From Carya illinoinensis (lineage: Eukaryota; Streptophyta; Magnoliopsida; Fagales; Juglandaceae): a stretch of 64,000 bases of DNA. Shown piece by piece: positions 35,126-47,300 of this stretch. The notes under the pieces are model-generated. The model had not been told where the DNA came from. It did not search any database and was given only the letters and a program-made list of their open reading frames with translations. Location of the stretch: positions 14,687,501-14,751,500 of the forward strand of contig NC_056753.1 in the NCBI RefSeq assembly GCF_018687715.1, read 5' to 3'. How positions within the stretch are numbered: position 1 is the first letter of the stretch; every line of letters starts with the position of its first letter. Both the position numbers and the translations under genes were made by a program.

Positions 35126-37830
35126 TTTTATATGGTCAAAAGTGATCAATTCAATAAAAATTATATAATTAATTTATACAATTATTATATAAAATAATAT
35201 TATATATATATATATATTAAGAAATATATCTATATATATATTTTGTCGATCTGGATTTGGTCTAGTTCAAAAAAACTAGATAGATTATTGAATTTTTCTA
35301 TATATTAGAATCGAGATCAATCAATAAGACTATTGATCCAAACCATTCGATCCTATTGATTTTTCCAATCCGAGCCAATAATCTTAAAGCCCTAAATCTA
35401 TCTAAATGTCAAAACCTGAAACTGTTTTCAATATTTAAGTATCTGAGCTATAATTTATCTAAATTTTGAAGAACTCCAGTCTAAATTTTCTTGGGGACAG
35501 CTACCTGCTGCTCTTGTAGCCATATCCAATGGATTGAATTTGGTAACGTCAATCAGTCCATCACCCAAGCATGATGATTTTGATTTTTGAGTGCACTTCC
35601 ATGGTAAATTATGTTTCTTTCTTGCACTTGACTTTTGGAGCTATTTTTCCATCTTAATTTTCGTGGTTTTGCCTTCTTCCCTTCTCCTTCTCCTCCTTCT
35701 TCTTCTTTTTTTTTTTCAATTTTTTTAAAAATTGTTGTCTCCAAATTTAAAAATGTCAATATATAATACGATCTGTAAATTCAATACAACATGAAATTAA
35801 CAGATTTAAATTTAATTATTAACAAGTTTGGATCAAAACAGGTTGACCCAATTCATAAACGAGGTCAACCTGTTTAACATGACATCAACTCGTTTATAAT
35901 TTATTTCATAATTAAAACTTTATTATTGTTAAGTTGTAAATAATAAATTTTGATTTTTAAGATTCAAATTTTATAATTTATTTTTTGAATTAAATTATAT
36001 GATTTAAATATTTTACTATATAAACTTTACCCATCAGTTTAAAAATAGAAAATTTCAATTAGCAAGAAAACTACTTGAGTGTATATAATAAGTAATAGGC
36101 TAATTGCTATCCAACTCAATGGTATATTAAAGGTATATTAAAGAGCATTGTTAATGGATTATGCATATGTAAAGAATATTTTTAATAAATGTAAGATGAA
36201 TTTAGATTTTGACTATTCTATTCACATAAATCTTTATATTAGATTATTAATTTATTCATTATATTATAATAAGTAATTAATAATTAAAAAATATTTAATT
36301 TTTTAATTAATAATTTATTTTATTTTATCATATTTTACTATTCTACCTATTTATATGTTAATTAGTAATTATATTCTAATTAAATTATGGATTAAAAAAT
36401 TCGAGAAAAAGAAACGAATGTAAGCTGCATTGAAAAAATATCAAGAAGAGAGAGAAAGAGTTACAGATAAATAATAAAATAAGAATACTCTTTATACAGT
36501 AAATATTAAATTTGATAATCTCTTTACAAATATTATAACCAAAATCTCCAAAATACCAAAATTTGATATTCTCTTTACAAATATTGTAACTAAAAACTAC
36601 AAAATCTGGTATTGGCTAATACGCTGTAAGTAAATTTTTTTTTTCTAATATTTAAAAAATACATTTTATTTTAGATATAGATAATTCATTAATAATACTG
36701 TTGGAATGTTCAGATATATCCTATAACTGTACCAGAATATACCATATTACCATGGTGATGACAGTGCTGCTTTTCTGGTTTGACAGTTATTTTTCTAATT
36801 TTTAATAATTAATTGAATTTCAAAGATATAAAAAACACATTTTGGTACTTTTAAATAAATTAATAATTCATATATATATATATCAGAATGTTTTATTTTT
36901 ATTTTTAATTTCTTTTATAGATAAGTAGTTTGATTGGGTCCATTACTGTTGTGTGTTGAAAGTGCTTTGAGAATTATAAACCTCATGGTTAGGAGCAATA
37001 ATTAATAAATAAACAAATGAGTAAAACAGAGACGAAATGAATAAAATAATGGAAAGCTTTGGCGATGTGACATTGTTCCTACCGCCACCATCACATACGG
37101 CACATGCTCCCATTTGCGTGAAATCGAATAAAGAAAGAAATAAAGAATTAAAGCTCATAAAAAAATAAAATAAAACAATGATTAAAATTAATAATGATTC
37201 AAAGAAATATCCTCTTTGCACAGAATTCTGAAAGTAAATAAATAAGAAGTTAAAATAACTTCTGAAAATTAATAAAGCTTTTAGTTTTTCTGCCAATGTC
37301 CTCGTTCAGTTCCAACCAACAATTCCTGTGACCCTTTTGGCTTCACTTGCTCACCAAAACTCCTTAAAGCACCCGCTCAGAAAGAATGGAACCCAACGAA
37401 GACAAAGTGGGTCAGATTCCAATTCCTGTATAACTTCCTCCATCGTTTTAAGTGCGTGTGCATATGTTTGTGTGTCACCGCCTCGTCTCAGCTCAGAGAG
37501 TCAGGCCCTGACATTTTCTTGTTTTGATGCATCAAACAATCGTGTTATAAGCCTCACATCGATGATACCCCCTTGCCCCTTTTTCTCTGTTTCCTGCAAA
37601 TTTTCAGCACATCCCATGTTCGGTACTGACAATTCTCGAGTTCCTTCTCCATATTTTCTTCCAGAAAAATGCCTTTTATACCCTTCCGTATTTTCTGTTT
37701 TTGCTACTGTAGTCTTTAAGACTTCATCCCCAGCCAAGAGTTTTCCCGCAAATATATTAGTTCATCTATAATTTTGCAAAGAAGAGAATTCGATTTTTAA
37801 TATCAGTCTGAACTTTTCTCATCTTGGTTG

Positions 37831-38219
37831 GTGAGTACCTTTGTTCCCCATCCCCAAGCTATAGACAACCATTACTACCAATTGTTAGAATCCAAATATT
37901 TAATTTCTGTGTATTGGGTTCTATCATTAAGGATTTTTTTTTTTTTCGCTTTTAGTACAAAAAGTTCAGACCTTCCAAATCTGCATCTCTAATTAAGGGC
38001 GTGAGGTTTTTTTCAGTATTGGTTTTCCATTATAAACATGTTTATGAAACGGATTTCATCTGGGACTGAAGTATAATCCCAGTTTGCCTACTCTTCAAGC
38101 CGTCAAAGTCCACTGATTTGATTCCTTGTCTCAAACCAGGGTATTGAGAGAAATGTTGACGGTATCTAAAGTTTAACACTTTCTGCAAGATTTTTGTGTT
38201 CACATCTGAAATATTGCAG
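37831..38219 (+). other. Probable 5'-UTR intron of the DUF936 gene
   Basis: A donor GTGAGTACC (37831) follows TTGGTTG, and a pyrimidine-rich tract leads to an acceptor ATATTGCAG (ending 38219). The start codon lies 50 bp further on. The first UTR exon would end at 37830. This is inferred from splice consensus only. Confidence 0.5.
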
Positions 38220-38246
38220 ATTTCTGCATCTGGGGTTTTCATTCTA

Positions 38247-38399
38247 ATGCAAATTGAAGGCCCCGAACATGGCCAATCTTGTTCCCGGTGTCCTCCTCAG
38301 GCTTCTGCAGCACATGAACACAGATATAAAGGTTGCCGGAGAGCACAGGTCGTTGCTATTGCAAGTTGTGAGCATTGTTCCGGCGCTTGCAGGCGTTGA
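38247..38399 (+). CDS. Overlapping upstream ORF in the DUF936 leader
   Basis: An ATG at 38247 lies 22 bases before the main start codon, in the +1 frame relative to it. It encodes 50 residues, rich in Cys and Arg, and ends at 38399 inside the first exon. It is present in the predicted mature leader after the UTR intron. Such an overlapping frame could lower translation of the main protein. The peptide itself has no recognised domain. Confidence 0.3.
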   Translation: MQIEGPEHGQSCSRCPPQASAAHEHRYKGCRRAQVVAIASCEHCSGACRR

Positions 38400-41300
38400 G
38401 TTGTTCCCAAACAAAGGCTTTTACCTCAAGGTTTCGGATTCCTCTCATGCCACTTATGTATCTCTCCCTGATGAGCATGATGATCTGATTCTTAGTGACA
38501 AGATCCAACTGGGTCAGTTTATTCACGTTGAGCGCCTCGAAGCCGCCTCACCTGTTCCGATTCTTCGCGGGGTTAGACCGGTCCCAGGGCGCCACCCTTG
38601 TGTGGGCAGCCCTGAAGATATTGTTGCGACTCACTCATTGGGATTTCTGAATAATAATTCATCTGCAGGCTTGAAATCTGAGGAGAAAGTGAAATCAGCT
38701 AAGAAAATCATGGGGAATAACCATGTTGGGGAAAAGGAGAAAGTGAGATTGAATGGTAGTGTCAAAGAGGAGAAATCGGATAAGAAAATTGGATCTTTTG
38801 CAAAATCAAAGTCACAACCAACGAAGCCAGCTTTGAGTTTGGATGTAAAGAAGGAATCTTTGGCGAGATTGAAGTCGCTTAATTCACGGTCTATTCCTTC
38901 GTCTCCTACAAGTTGTTATTCGTTGCCGACGTCTTTTGAGAAGTTTGCTACTGGGGTTAGGCAGCAGGCAGAGATTAAGAGAGGAGGGAAGGCGACAGCT
39001 AAGTTGGGAGTGGTGGAAAAGGCGAACGCTTTGCGCACGGCTAGTCCCCTTCCCTCTGGAAAGGTGTCCAATGGAAACCCGATTAAAACTTTTGTCCTAG
39101 GAATTGAGCTGGGGAACAAGGCTTTGAGGAAGAGCTGGGATGGGAATATGGAAGTGAAAAGTAGAGAGAGTTCCAAACTGAGGGCCACCAAACATGAACT
39201 GAAGCCTGACGTACGGAGTTCTGTAAGTTCTATCATTCTTTACAAAGATTTTCAATAGATTTGGAGTTGGATCAATTTACTCATCCTTTCAAATGCTTCT
39301 GAGGCAAACAATGCAAGCAGTTAGAAACAAAAAATAGCCAAGAAAGCCAATTATGCCCCTATCTATAATTATCATCTAGTGCGGGATGTTTACAGTTTAA
39401 CCAAATTTCATCTCATTTTTCAGTTCTCATCTCAAAAAACCAATGTATTGAATCAGTGTCTTCCATTTTATCACCTAATTTATCTCTGATAAATCCCAAG
39501 GATTGCATTCACTCATCTTTAATTTTGATATGATTCCCGACTATGTGTGGGTAATCCATTTTTTCTGCATTTCTCCTATGGTTTTGTTGCCTTCTTTCGC
39601 TTTCTTTTTCCATCCTTTGCACTTCTTGTCAAACGACTATAATTATCATCGCCCATATATATGTATTTGCCAGACTCCTAGATTAAGCACGTCGTCAAGG
39701 ATAAGTACATCATCAAGAATAAGCACATCAAGCGACAGATTGCCGTATAAAGAGGAGAATATGGTCCAGTCATCTGCTAGGTTATCTAAAGGAGAGGTTA
39801 GGGTTCAAATGTCTCCAAAAAAGGTCTCTACGACTTTGGGGGATCAAGAAAAAGTAAGCAAGCAAACTTCTGCTGGAAAGAAGTCATCAGAAGTATCCAG
39901 TAATGGACTACCAGGAAACATGGTCAAGGTTTCCCTAACTAGTAGAAGATTGATGGATGGAAGTGCTTCATGGGCTTCACTCCCTTCTTGTCTTGCAAAG
40001 CTCGGAAAGGTATAAACTCCGTGCCTTTTTGTATATATCTATTACATATATATCTCAAGCTATTGTGTATGAAATGATCCTCTGATATAGCAATATTTTA
40101 CTTCAGTAGTGGAATGGGTCTTGATGCTCAAAAGTTTTCTAAATTCATCTGCAAGTGAAAAAGAAAGTTGCCCCCGAGTGTTTACGTCTGCTGTCCCACC
40201 GATCGGATTTTTCATTCACCCTGTACATTATATTATAAATTCCTACTTAAATGATACCCATTTTGGAACATAAATTCTATGAATTCGCAATTTGTTTCTC
40301 ATATCCTATTCTTCCACATTCATTATGACAGGAAGTTATGAAGAACAGAGATGCTGCACAGCTGGCAGCAATAGAGGCTATACAAGAGGCTTCTGCTGCA
40401 GAGAACTTACTTCAATGTCTGAGGTACACATACTTAAACGATAATAAATAACTGCTAAATGTGAAAGTAGAAATATCTTTATTATGAGGGAACGTTTAAA
40501 TTAATTGATTCCCATCAATGATTCTCGAAGTATCCCTTCGCTAATACTATTTAGTATCATATGCTAGATTAAACATTACTGACATTACCCTGTAGGCATC
40601 AGCATGTGAATTTTGTTTTTTTAATCTCATCCCAAAATTGTCAATCTCATTTCATCTCATCTCATTTCATTTCATCCTATTTCCAAACATAATTTAAATA
40701 CAAAATTTTCAAATTAATCATTACAACTTTTCCAAACTTTCAAACAAAAAATAAAAAATAATTCAACTTTTTCAAATCCTCATACAAAAATAATATTATA
40801 AAACTATATTCTAAAAATATTTTAACTTTATAATACTTTTTATTCAACTTTTTTTCTCTCATTTTCCAAAACCAAAAAAATACTCAACTCAAACTATCCC
40901 ATTACTATTCATAAACTATCTTACTACTTTTCACAAAATTCTTATCTCATCTCACTCTCCAAACGAGCCCTTAGGGTAGGTTTGGGTAATTAGATGAGAT
41001 GAGAAATTCTCAAAACTTTACACAATTTTATTCCCAAACATCACTCAAACACAAAATACTTCAATTTCCAATCTTCAACTTTTTCATCTAATCAATTACC
41101 TAATCATTACCAATTTTACAAACTTCAAAACAAAACCAAAAAATCAACACAACTTTTTCAAACTTCAAAACAAAAATTATATTAAATAAATTATAAACTT
41201 ATTCAAACAATTTTTTAAGTTTATAATTTTTTATTCAACTTTCTCTCTCTTTTTCCAAAACCCAATAAAACATCTTAACTCACCATTTCACTGTTATTCA

Positions 41301-44300
41301 CAAAATTCTGAGATACTCCAAGTTTCCAAATGAGCCTAGGCTTGCAAACATATACGGATGATATTGCCATTGTGCAGTACAGTAGCAAAATTATTTGAGA
41401 AGCTTTCTTATCCCATATTTAAGACAAGTATTATAAAATGTTTTTTCATAAGATAAAGTTAATAATCAAGAAAGAGAAAAATTTCTTGTAAGTTTAAAGG
41501 AGGCACCCTTCTGCCATAAGAGAGGGTTTATTAATAAAATGGCGCTTTCTTTCCTCCTAAAAGGGGAAACATTGACATTATCAAGGTACCCTAGGGAGTA
41601 TACTTCAAATACACCTAGTGAGGGAGGGAAAAGAGGTAAAAAATGTCTGGAAACTAAAGTTAGGAAGACAAAGGCGGGCTGCCATCTGGCGGTAAAGTGA
41701 AGTAAAAAATAAATCCTCGAGTTCTTCCACATTCCTTGAGTTATCTTCGAAACTTCGATCATTTGTTTCCCTGCTAAGCAAATTAAGATCATTTTCCATG
41801 ATGCTTCCATGGGAGGACTCTCAAACCGCCCTTTCAAATATGCCAACAGATCCACCACCTGTTACTCTTTTTAGCCCTAATAGTTTAAGCACAGCTTGCC
41901 ACAAAGAGGTGGCTACCTCGCAGTGAAATAAGAGGTGATCCATTGATTCTCCATAGTCCATCCCACTTGTGCATATAACACCATTCAATGTAACATCCTT
42001 TCCTCGAATTGTCCAGGGCAAGGATCTTCCCCAATTCAGCCATCCAGACAGTCTTGAAAAAAAAAAAAAGCTGTTCTTCAGGGAGCCTTACTCCTCTAAA
42101 TGGTCTTCCATGGAATAAAGATGTTCTTATATGGGACTAATGCATAAAAGAATGACTTAACTTCAAACACCCTTGGCTTGGATATGCTCCAACGTAGCTT
42201 GTCTGCACTAGCTTATCTCTTTCTGAACACATAAAGCTAAGCATGAAAAGAGGTATAGCAATCCACCCCCAATCATGTGCTGTGCGTGTAAACTCTACTT
42301 CCAATTGAGGAGAGCCATTAAGTGGATGCTTGAATGTAAAAATGTTAGGAAGTTTTGATGAATAGTGAAGAAATCAAGTTGAAAAAATTGAGGAGAGCCA
42401 TTAAGTTGAAAGTTGCGGGTCCCACCTTAAAATATGTTTAAATGATGAAACATTTATTATTTAAATCAAAATTTAAAACAAGCAGAATAAAAAAAGGAAA
42501 GACGGTGGGAAGATCAAGGTGGCCTGTTGTGGCCACCCCTTGGGTGGCCCAGACAAGCTGCCCATGGTGGACCCGTGGTGGCCCAACCACCAAGCCACCA
42601 CCGGGTGGCCATGCGGTGGCCAGATTCTTTATTTTTATTTTTTTAACTTATGCATTTTAATGGAAGAAAGGATAAGTTTTTGACTAAGGTGTTTTTGAGA
42701 GTTTTGTATGTTTGGGAAAAAATTGAACAGTAGATGGAAAATATCTCTTGCCAAACATTGCCTAAAAGCTGTATTCTACCACTGATGCTTCCTTGATCCT
42801 GGTAAGGTTGAAGAGGTCTGGGAAAGCTTCTTTTTGGGGCTGATATTTACACCATACATCAAATTAGAACTTTGTCCTAGAACCACTCATCTGAAATCTA
42901 TTTTCAATCTTGATACTGCTTCGAAAGAAAGGAATGTGCAACACAAAGAGCAGATGTGTTCGAGGTGTGCCTTACCAAATTTCAGTGCATCATCCGTAAA
43001 CAAGTGTGGTATAAGAACATCTCTAGCAAACAACAATATAAACTGGAATTTACTTATAAAAAAAAAAAACAATATAAACTGGAATTGGATGGTAAAATTA
43101 AGTATTATAATGAATTTATATCATTCTATTTAGGTGGGACATCAGAGTTGTAATACAGGCTTTTGCCATTCTTTGATCAATAAAATTTATTTATTTATCA
43201 AAAAAAAAAAAATTAAGTAGGCGTTTGGAGTTTTTTTTTATCTCTAGCAAATTGAAGTCTAGACTTAGACACAAACCTCCCTTTCTCAAGCAAGGCAGGT
43301 CTTTTGGAGGTCTTGTGCATGGCTTCTTCCAAAGTTGGGAGGTTTTCTTGTATATGAAGTGATTGAATACTGTTTTTAACCCTTTAAGATGCAATAATGT
43401 CTTGACTTTCTTCTCGTCTGCTGTGATTTAATCTTTGTGCTCTTGAATCCACTTTCATCCATCTATGTGATACCTTGAACTTAGAATACATATTTAAGAA
43501 AACTTACAAAAACATTTAAGGTCATACAGCATGACTTGGCATTGGACCTTACAAGAATCCAAGCTTGAAGTAAATAAAAATCAACATATAAACAGTGGCA
43601 CCCAGGCAGGGACACAAACACTTGACCTTGAACAAGCCATGTCTCTTAAACGAGCATAAGACATGTAATTGTTGAATGATGATCAAATCGTCTGTGCGTG
43701 TCAAGCACAATAAGACACAGTATGGCACAAGTGATGGTTGAATGTCAGGCACTGACAACCTGCCTTGTACCATCTGGATATTTACAAGCTAGAATGACAT
43801 GTTGCATACCATGTTAAACAAAATGGTGTAGCATTCTATGCATGACAGATACTGACCTTCTGAATGTTAACGTTCAGCACCTAGACACTGTCACTTCAGG
43901 ACTTCTGCCACAAGTTGGGCCTGACATGTCCAAGCATCATGATATACCATCTAGACATTATATGAGCCCCAAGGCTGACTCACCTCATACTCTCGTTCAA
44001 AAACTCTCTTGGAGTGCCATTATGAGTTTTTTTAAGTTAAAAGTAATCTTATTGATAGAAATGAAAATAAGCATAGCCCAAGTACATAGGATGTATATAA
44101 GAAGAGAAAAACACCTAATCAAGAACTAGAAATAGATACAAGAAAATCATGAAAGCTGAGTCCGTTAAAATCTATAGCAATTGCCCATGACATCATTATG
44201 AATTTTGAGCAAATTTTTTAATTCCTGTTCTAGTGACCTTTTTGGTTAGGTATAAGAATATTTTGGTACCGGTAAACCCCTATTTATTTATTTATTTTTG

Positions 44301-47300
44301 TGTATGGTTCATACTGCATATAATAACAATAATTCCTCATTATCTATCAACTTACAAAAAAAAAAAAAAAAAAGCACCATTAAATATAGGAAATTCAAAT
44401 TTTAAAAAATTTAATTTGTCATTTGTGAAACAAGTAAACAACAAATAAAGTCTTCTATGATACTTCCCGAGTTAAGTCTTAAATATGTATGATGTCATGC
44501 TATTCAGATCACATCTAATAGTTGATTGTTCACTTTAAAGTTCTTGGTCAAGAATAAAAGCATGACCTCATAGACTTCATTAAACATCATCTCTCCATAA
44601 TTTTTTTTGGATGTTGGGGAACCTTTCCAAGGCAGGGTCCTTTGGACCCACCCCTACAAACCCTGGTTCTGTGCACCGCATCATTGGAAGTTTCTCTACA
44701 TGGAACTGTTTGAATTGCTGGCTTTTCACCAGGGGGTGTAGCCCCAAAGGATTGTTTGCACCCATGAAGTGTTGAACCTTGGAGGGAGTGAGACCCCAAG
44801 ACCAAGGCTTTCACCACTTGGGCCAACCCCTTGGGGTTTCTCTCCATAATTATACTAACATATTTTTAGTATTGGACCATTCAATGATTATCTTTTCAAG
44901 TAAAATATTGGATGCATTATTTGACTCCACTGTAAATATGCGTATTTATTTATTTGTGAGTATTTCATATAAGTTAAATGATCTTAGAGGGATACTTTGG
45001 ACATTTTATATCATGAATCGTACAAAAATAATAAGAGATGTCTCTAATCAAAATGGTAATTTAAACAAATTGAGTCCTAATTGCCTAAAAAACTGCATGA
45101 AGTTTCAAAACATTTGCCCTGATTTCTGTTATAAAAAAGTGTCTTGATATTAGTGACAAATGAGTAAAACATTGGAAACATATCTGTACTTTTGTTAAAA
45201 CAAAAACTAAATTGTATTTCTTGTGCGGAGACATGTGAAGACAACTTTTTGATTTCAACTTGCACTTCATTAAATTTGAGCTCCATTTACAAATGTTGCT
45301 CTGTGCCTTCCACAAAATCATGTTTGTCACCGAGTGAAAATCTCAGCAGAAACTTTCAGAATTCGAACAGAATGGTTAGAACAGTTTGGAATAGTCTGAA
45401 ATTTAGAGCAGTGGTACGCATGACCAAAAAAAATATTTAAAACATAAGTTTTGAGTGTTCCTTGCGAGTCTATGCCCAAAGAAAAGTTGCAACACTTGAT
45501 GTGGTTGTTGAAGGAGCATTGGAAAAAGATGGGAGCGCCATCTTCACAAAAAGGAAATTAATATATATATATATCTTTGGTTAACAGTTTTTCACAAAAG
45601 ATTTATCTTTATGCCCCTGATTAACTACAAGGGTGACCATTTTCCTTGAGTATGATCTTAGATTAGGTTTAATACTTAAAATATTATCATTTTGTGGAAG
45701 ACTTCATGCTCATAGTCACATTTTCATTAGAAAACACATTTTGTTCTAATATGCAAGGCCAATGTAGAAATATGATGTTTTTTCATGAAAGTGACCCAAG
45801 GACTCAGAATGGAGTTTTGGTTGGATTTTGAACCCAAAACATGTCAAACCTGAGACTTGGAAGAAGTATGAACGGTCTTCGAATAAGTAACGTAGGGATA
45901 GTTTCCCTTTCCAAGGTTGTCTGTCCAAATGAGAATGGTTAAATATCAGACAAAACGCCTTGGATGGAGCACTGTTTAGACTTGGTCAAATGACCCAACT
46001 CCAAAATGAACAATAACACTGTTTTGAGGAGAAAAGACTAGTTGAAAGCTATTATAAGATTTAGATCATTCTTTTAGCTTTGAATATGTTAATCAAGTAT
46101 TACCTATTGCAGATGAGGTATGATTTGAAGGGAATACTTTTGAAGGAGATAGGAGAATTTCAAGTGTAAACATACTGACCTACTAGTTACAAACTAGTTT
46201 TAGATAACATGCTTTTATATAGTAAATATAATGCATTTTTACATTCGGTTACCAGCCTTGTTAATTTTATTTATGATCATGATTTAACCCCAAGGGATTG
46301 TTCCAAGTCGCGAAGGCCTTGGTCTTTAGGTATTACTCCCTTCAAGGTCCAAGGTTTAATACCTCATGAGTGCAAACAATCATTTGGGGCCAAACTCCTG
46401 GTAAAAAGCTAGCAATTTAACCAGTTCTGTGTAGGAAAACTTCCAAGGGTGCGGTGCATGGAACTGGGGTTTACTCTGTAGGGGTGGGTCCGAATAGCCC
46501 TGCCTTGGAGAGGTTCCCCGACAAAAAAAAAAAAAAAAAAAAAAAAACAAATACCTCTATGAAACATGCTTTCAAACATGCATCAAGTATGATAATTGTA
46601 ACATCCCATTCCCCAATAAATTCATTTTTAGAATAAAATCAATAAAGTCTCATGTTCTTATAAAAAATAACTTATTAAACTAGAAGTCATAAAACCGAGC
46701 ATAACATAAACTATCTAGGCCACTGTCACACCTCCCTGGACTAAGTCTTGCAGCTCTACCTTCATAAATATTCTGACTTGGGGTGGTTTAAAAACATAAA
46801 ACAACTAAAATGAATTGATGACTTAGTAAGAAACCTATTATGATGTAAACATACTTAACATAAAGTTTTCATAAAATATTTCATGCTGAGAATTAAAATC
46901 ATGATTGTTCATAAATATGTTGATGACATGCATGACTTATCTATCTGAATTAACTGACTGATCTAACTGGCCAACACACTTAATCCTGTGTGTGAAGTTG
47001 TGCACCGGCCCCACATCTCGTGGCCTCTAGGGGAGCTCTTGATAGTATTCTAGAATACTATTGTGGACTATGCTTGATTCCGTGGCTTGCACATCTACCC
47101 TGACACTGCATTGGTACCATGCATCTGAATGACCCTCTAATTAACTATTTAGAACTTATCTTACACTTAATCTTATGAAAGTTTACGTGTTTTATGTAAC
47201 ATGAAATGCATGAGATGCATGAAACTTATATAATTATAATATGCGGAATGAAACATAATGAACGACGTGCTTGCAAATATCATGACATGTGTAGTACATA

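Larger units (their letters stand above)
32907..37300. other. AT-rich intergenic DNA upstream of the DUF936 gene
   Basis: No gene is seen. It contains a MITE-like copy (33905-34104) and a 187-bp tandem duplication (34751-35125). Sequence around 34415-35390 carries GATCCGGTCGATCC-type words reminiscent of hAT-like ends. A short inverted motif at 35845-35875 (AGGTTGACCC and GGTCAACCTG) is also present. A run of (AT)n occurs at 35187-35235 and again near 36870. The proximal promoter of the DUF936 gene should lie near the right end, but no TATA box can be assigned confidently. Confidence 0.6.

Noticed and set aside
37328..37771. 147-residue open frame upstream of the DUF936 gene
   Set aside because: It falls in the probable leader/promoter region, has no domain, and does not connect in frame to the gene.
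38254..38268. Five-codon extension of the DUF936 start using TTG
   Set aside because: Plant start codons are ATG, and the family begins at MANLVPGV (38269).
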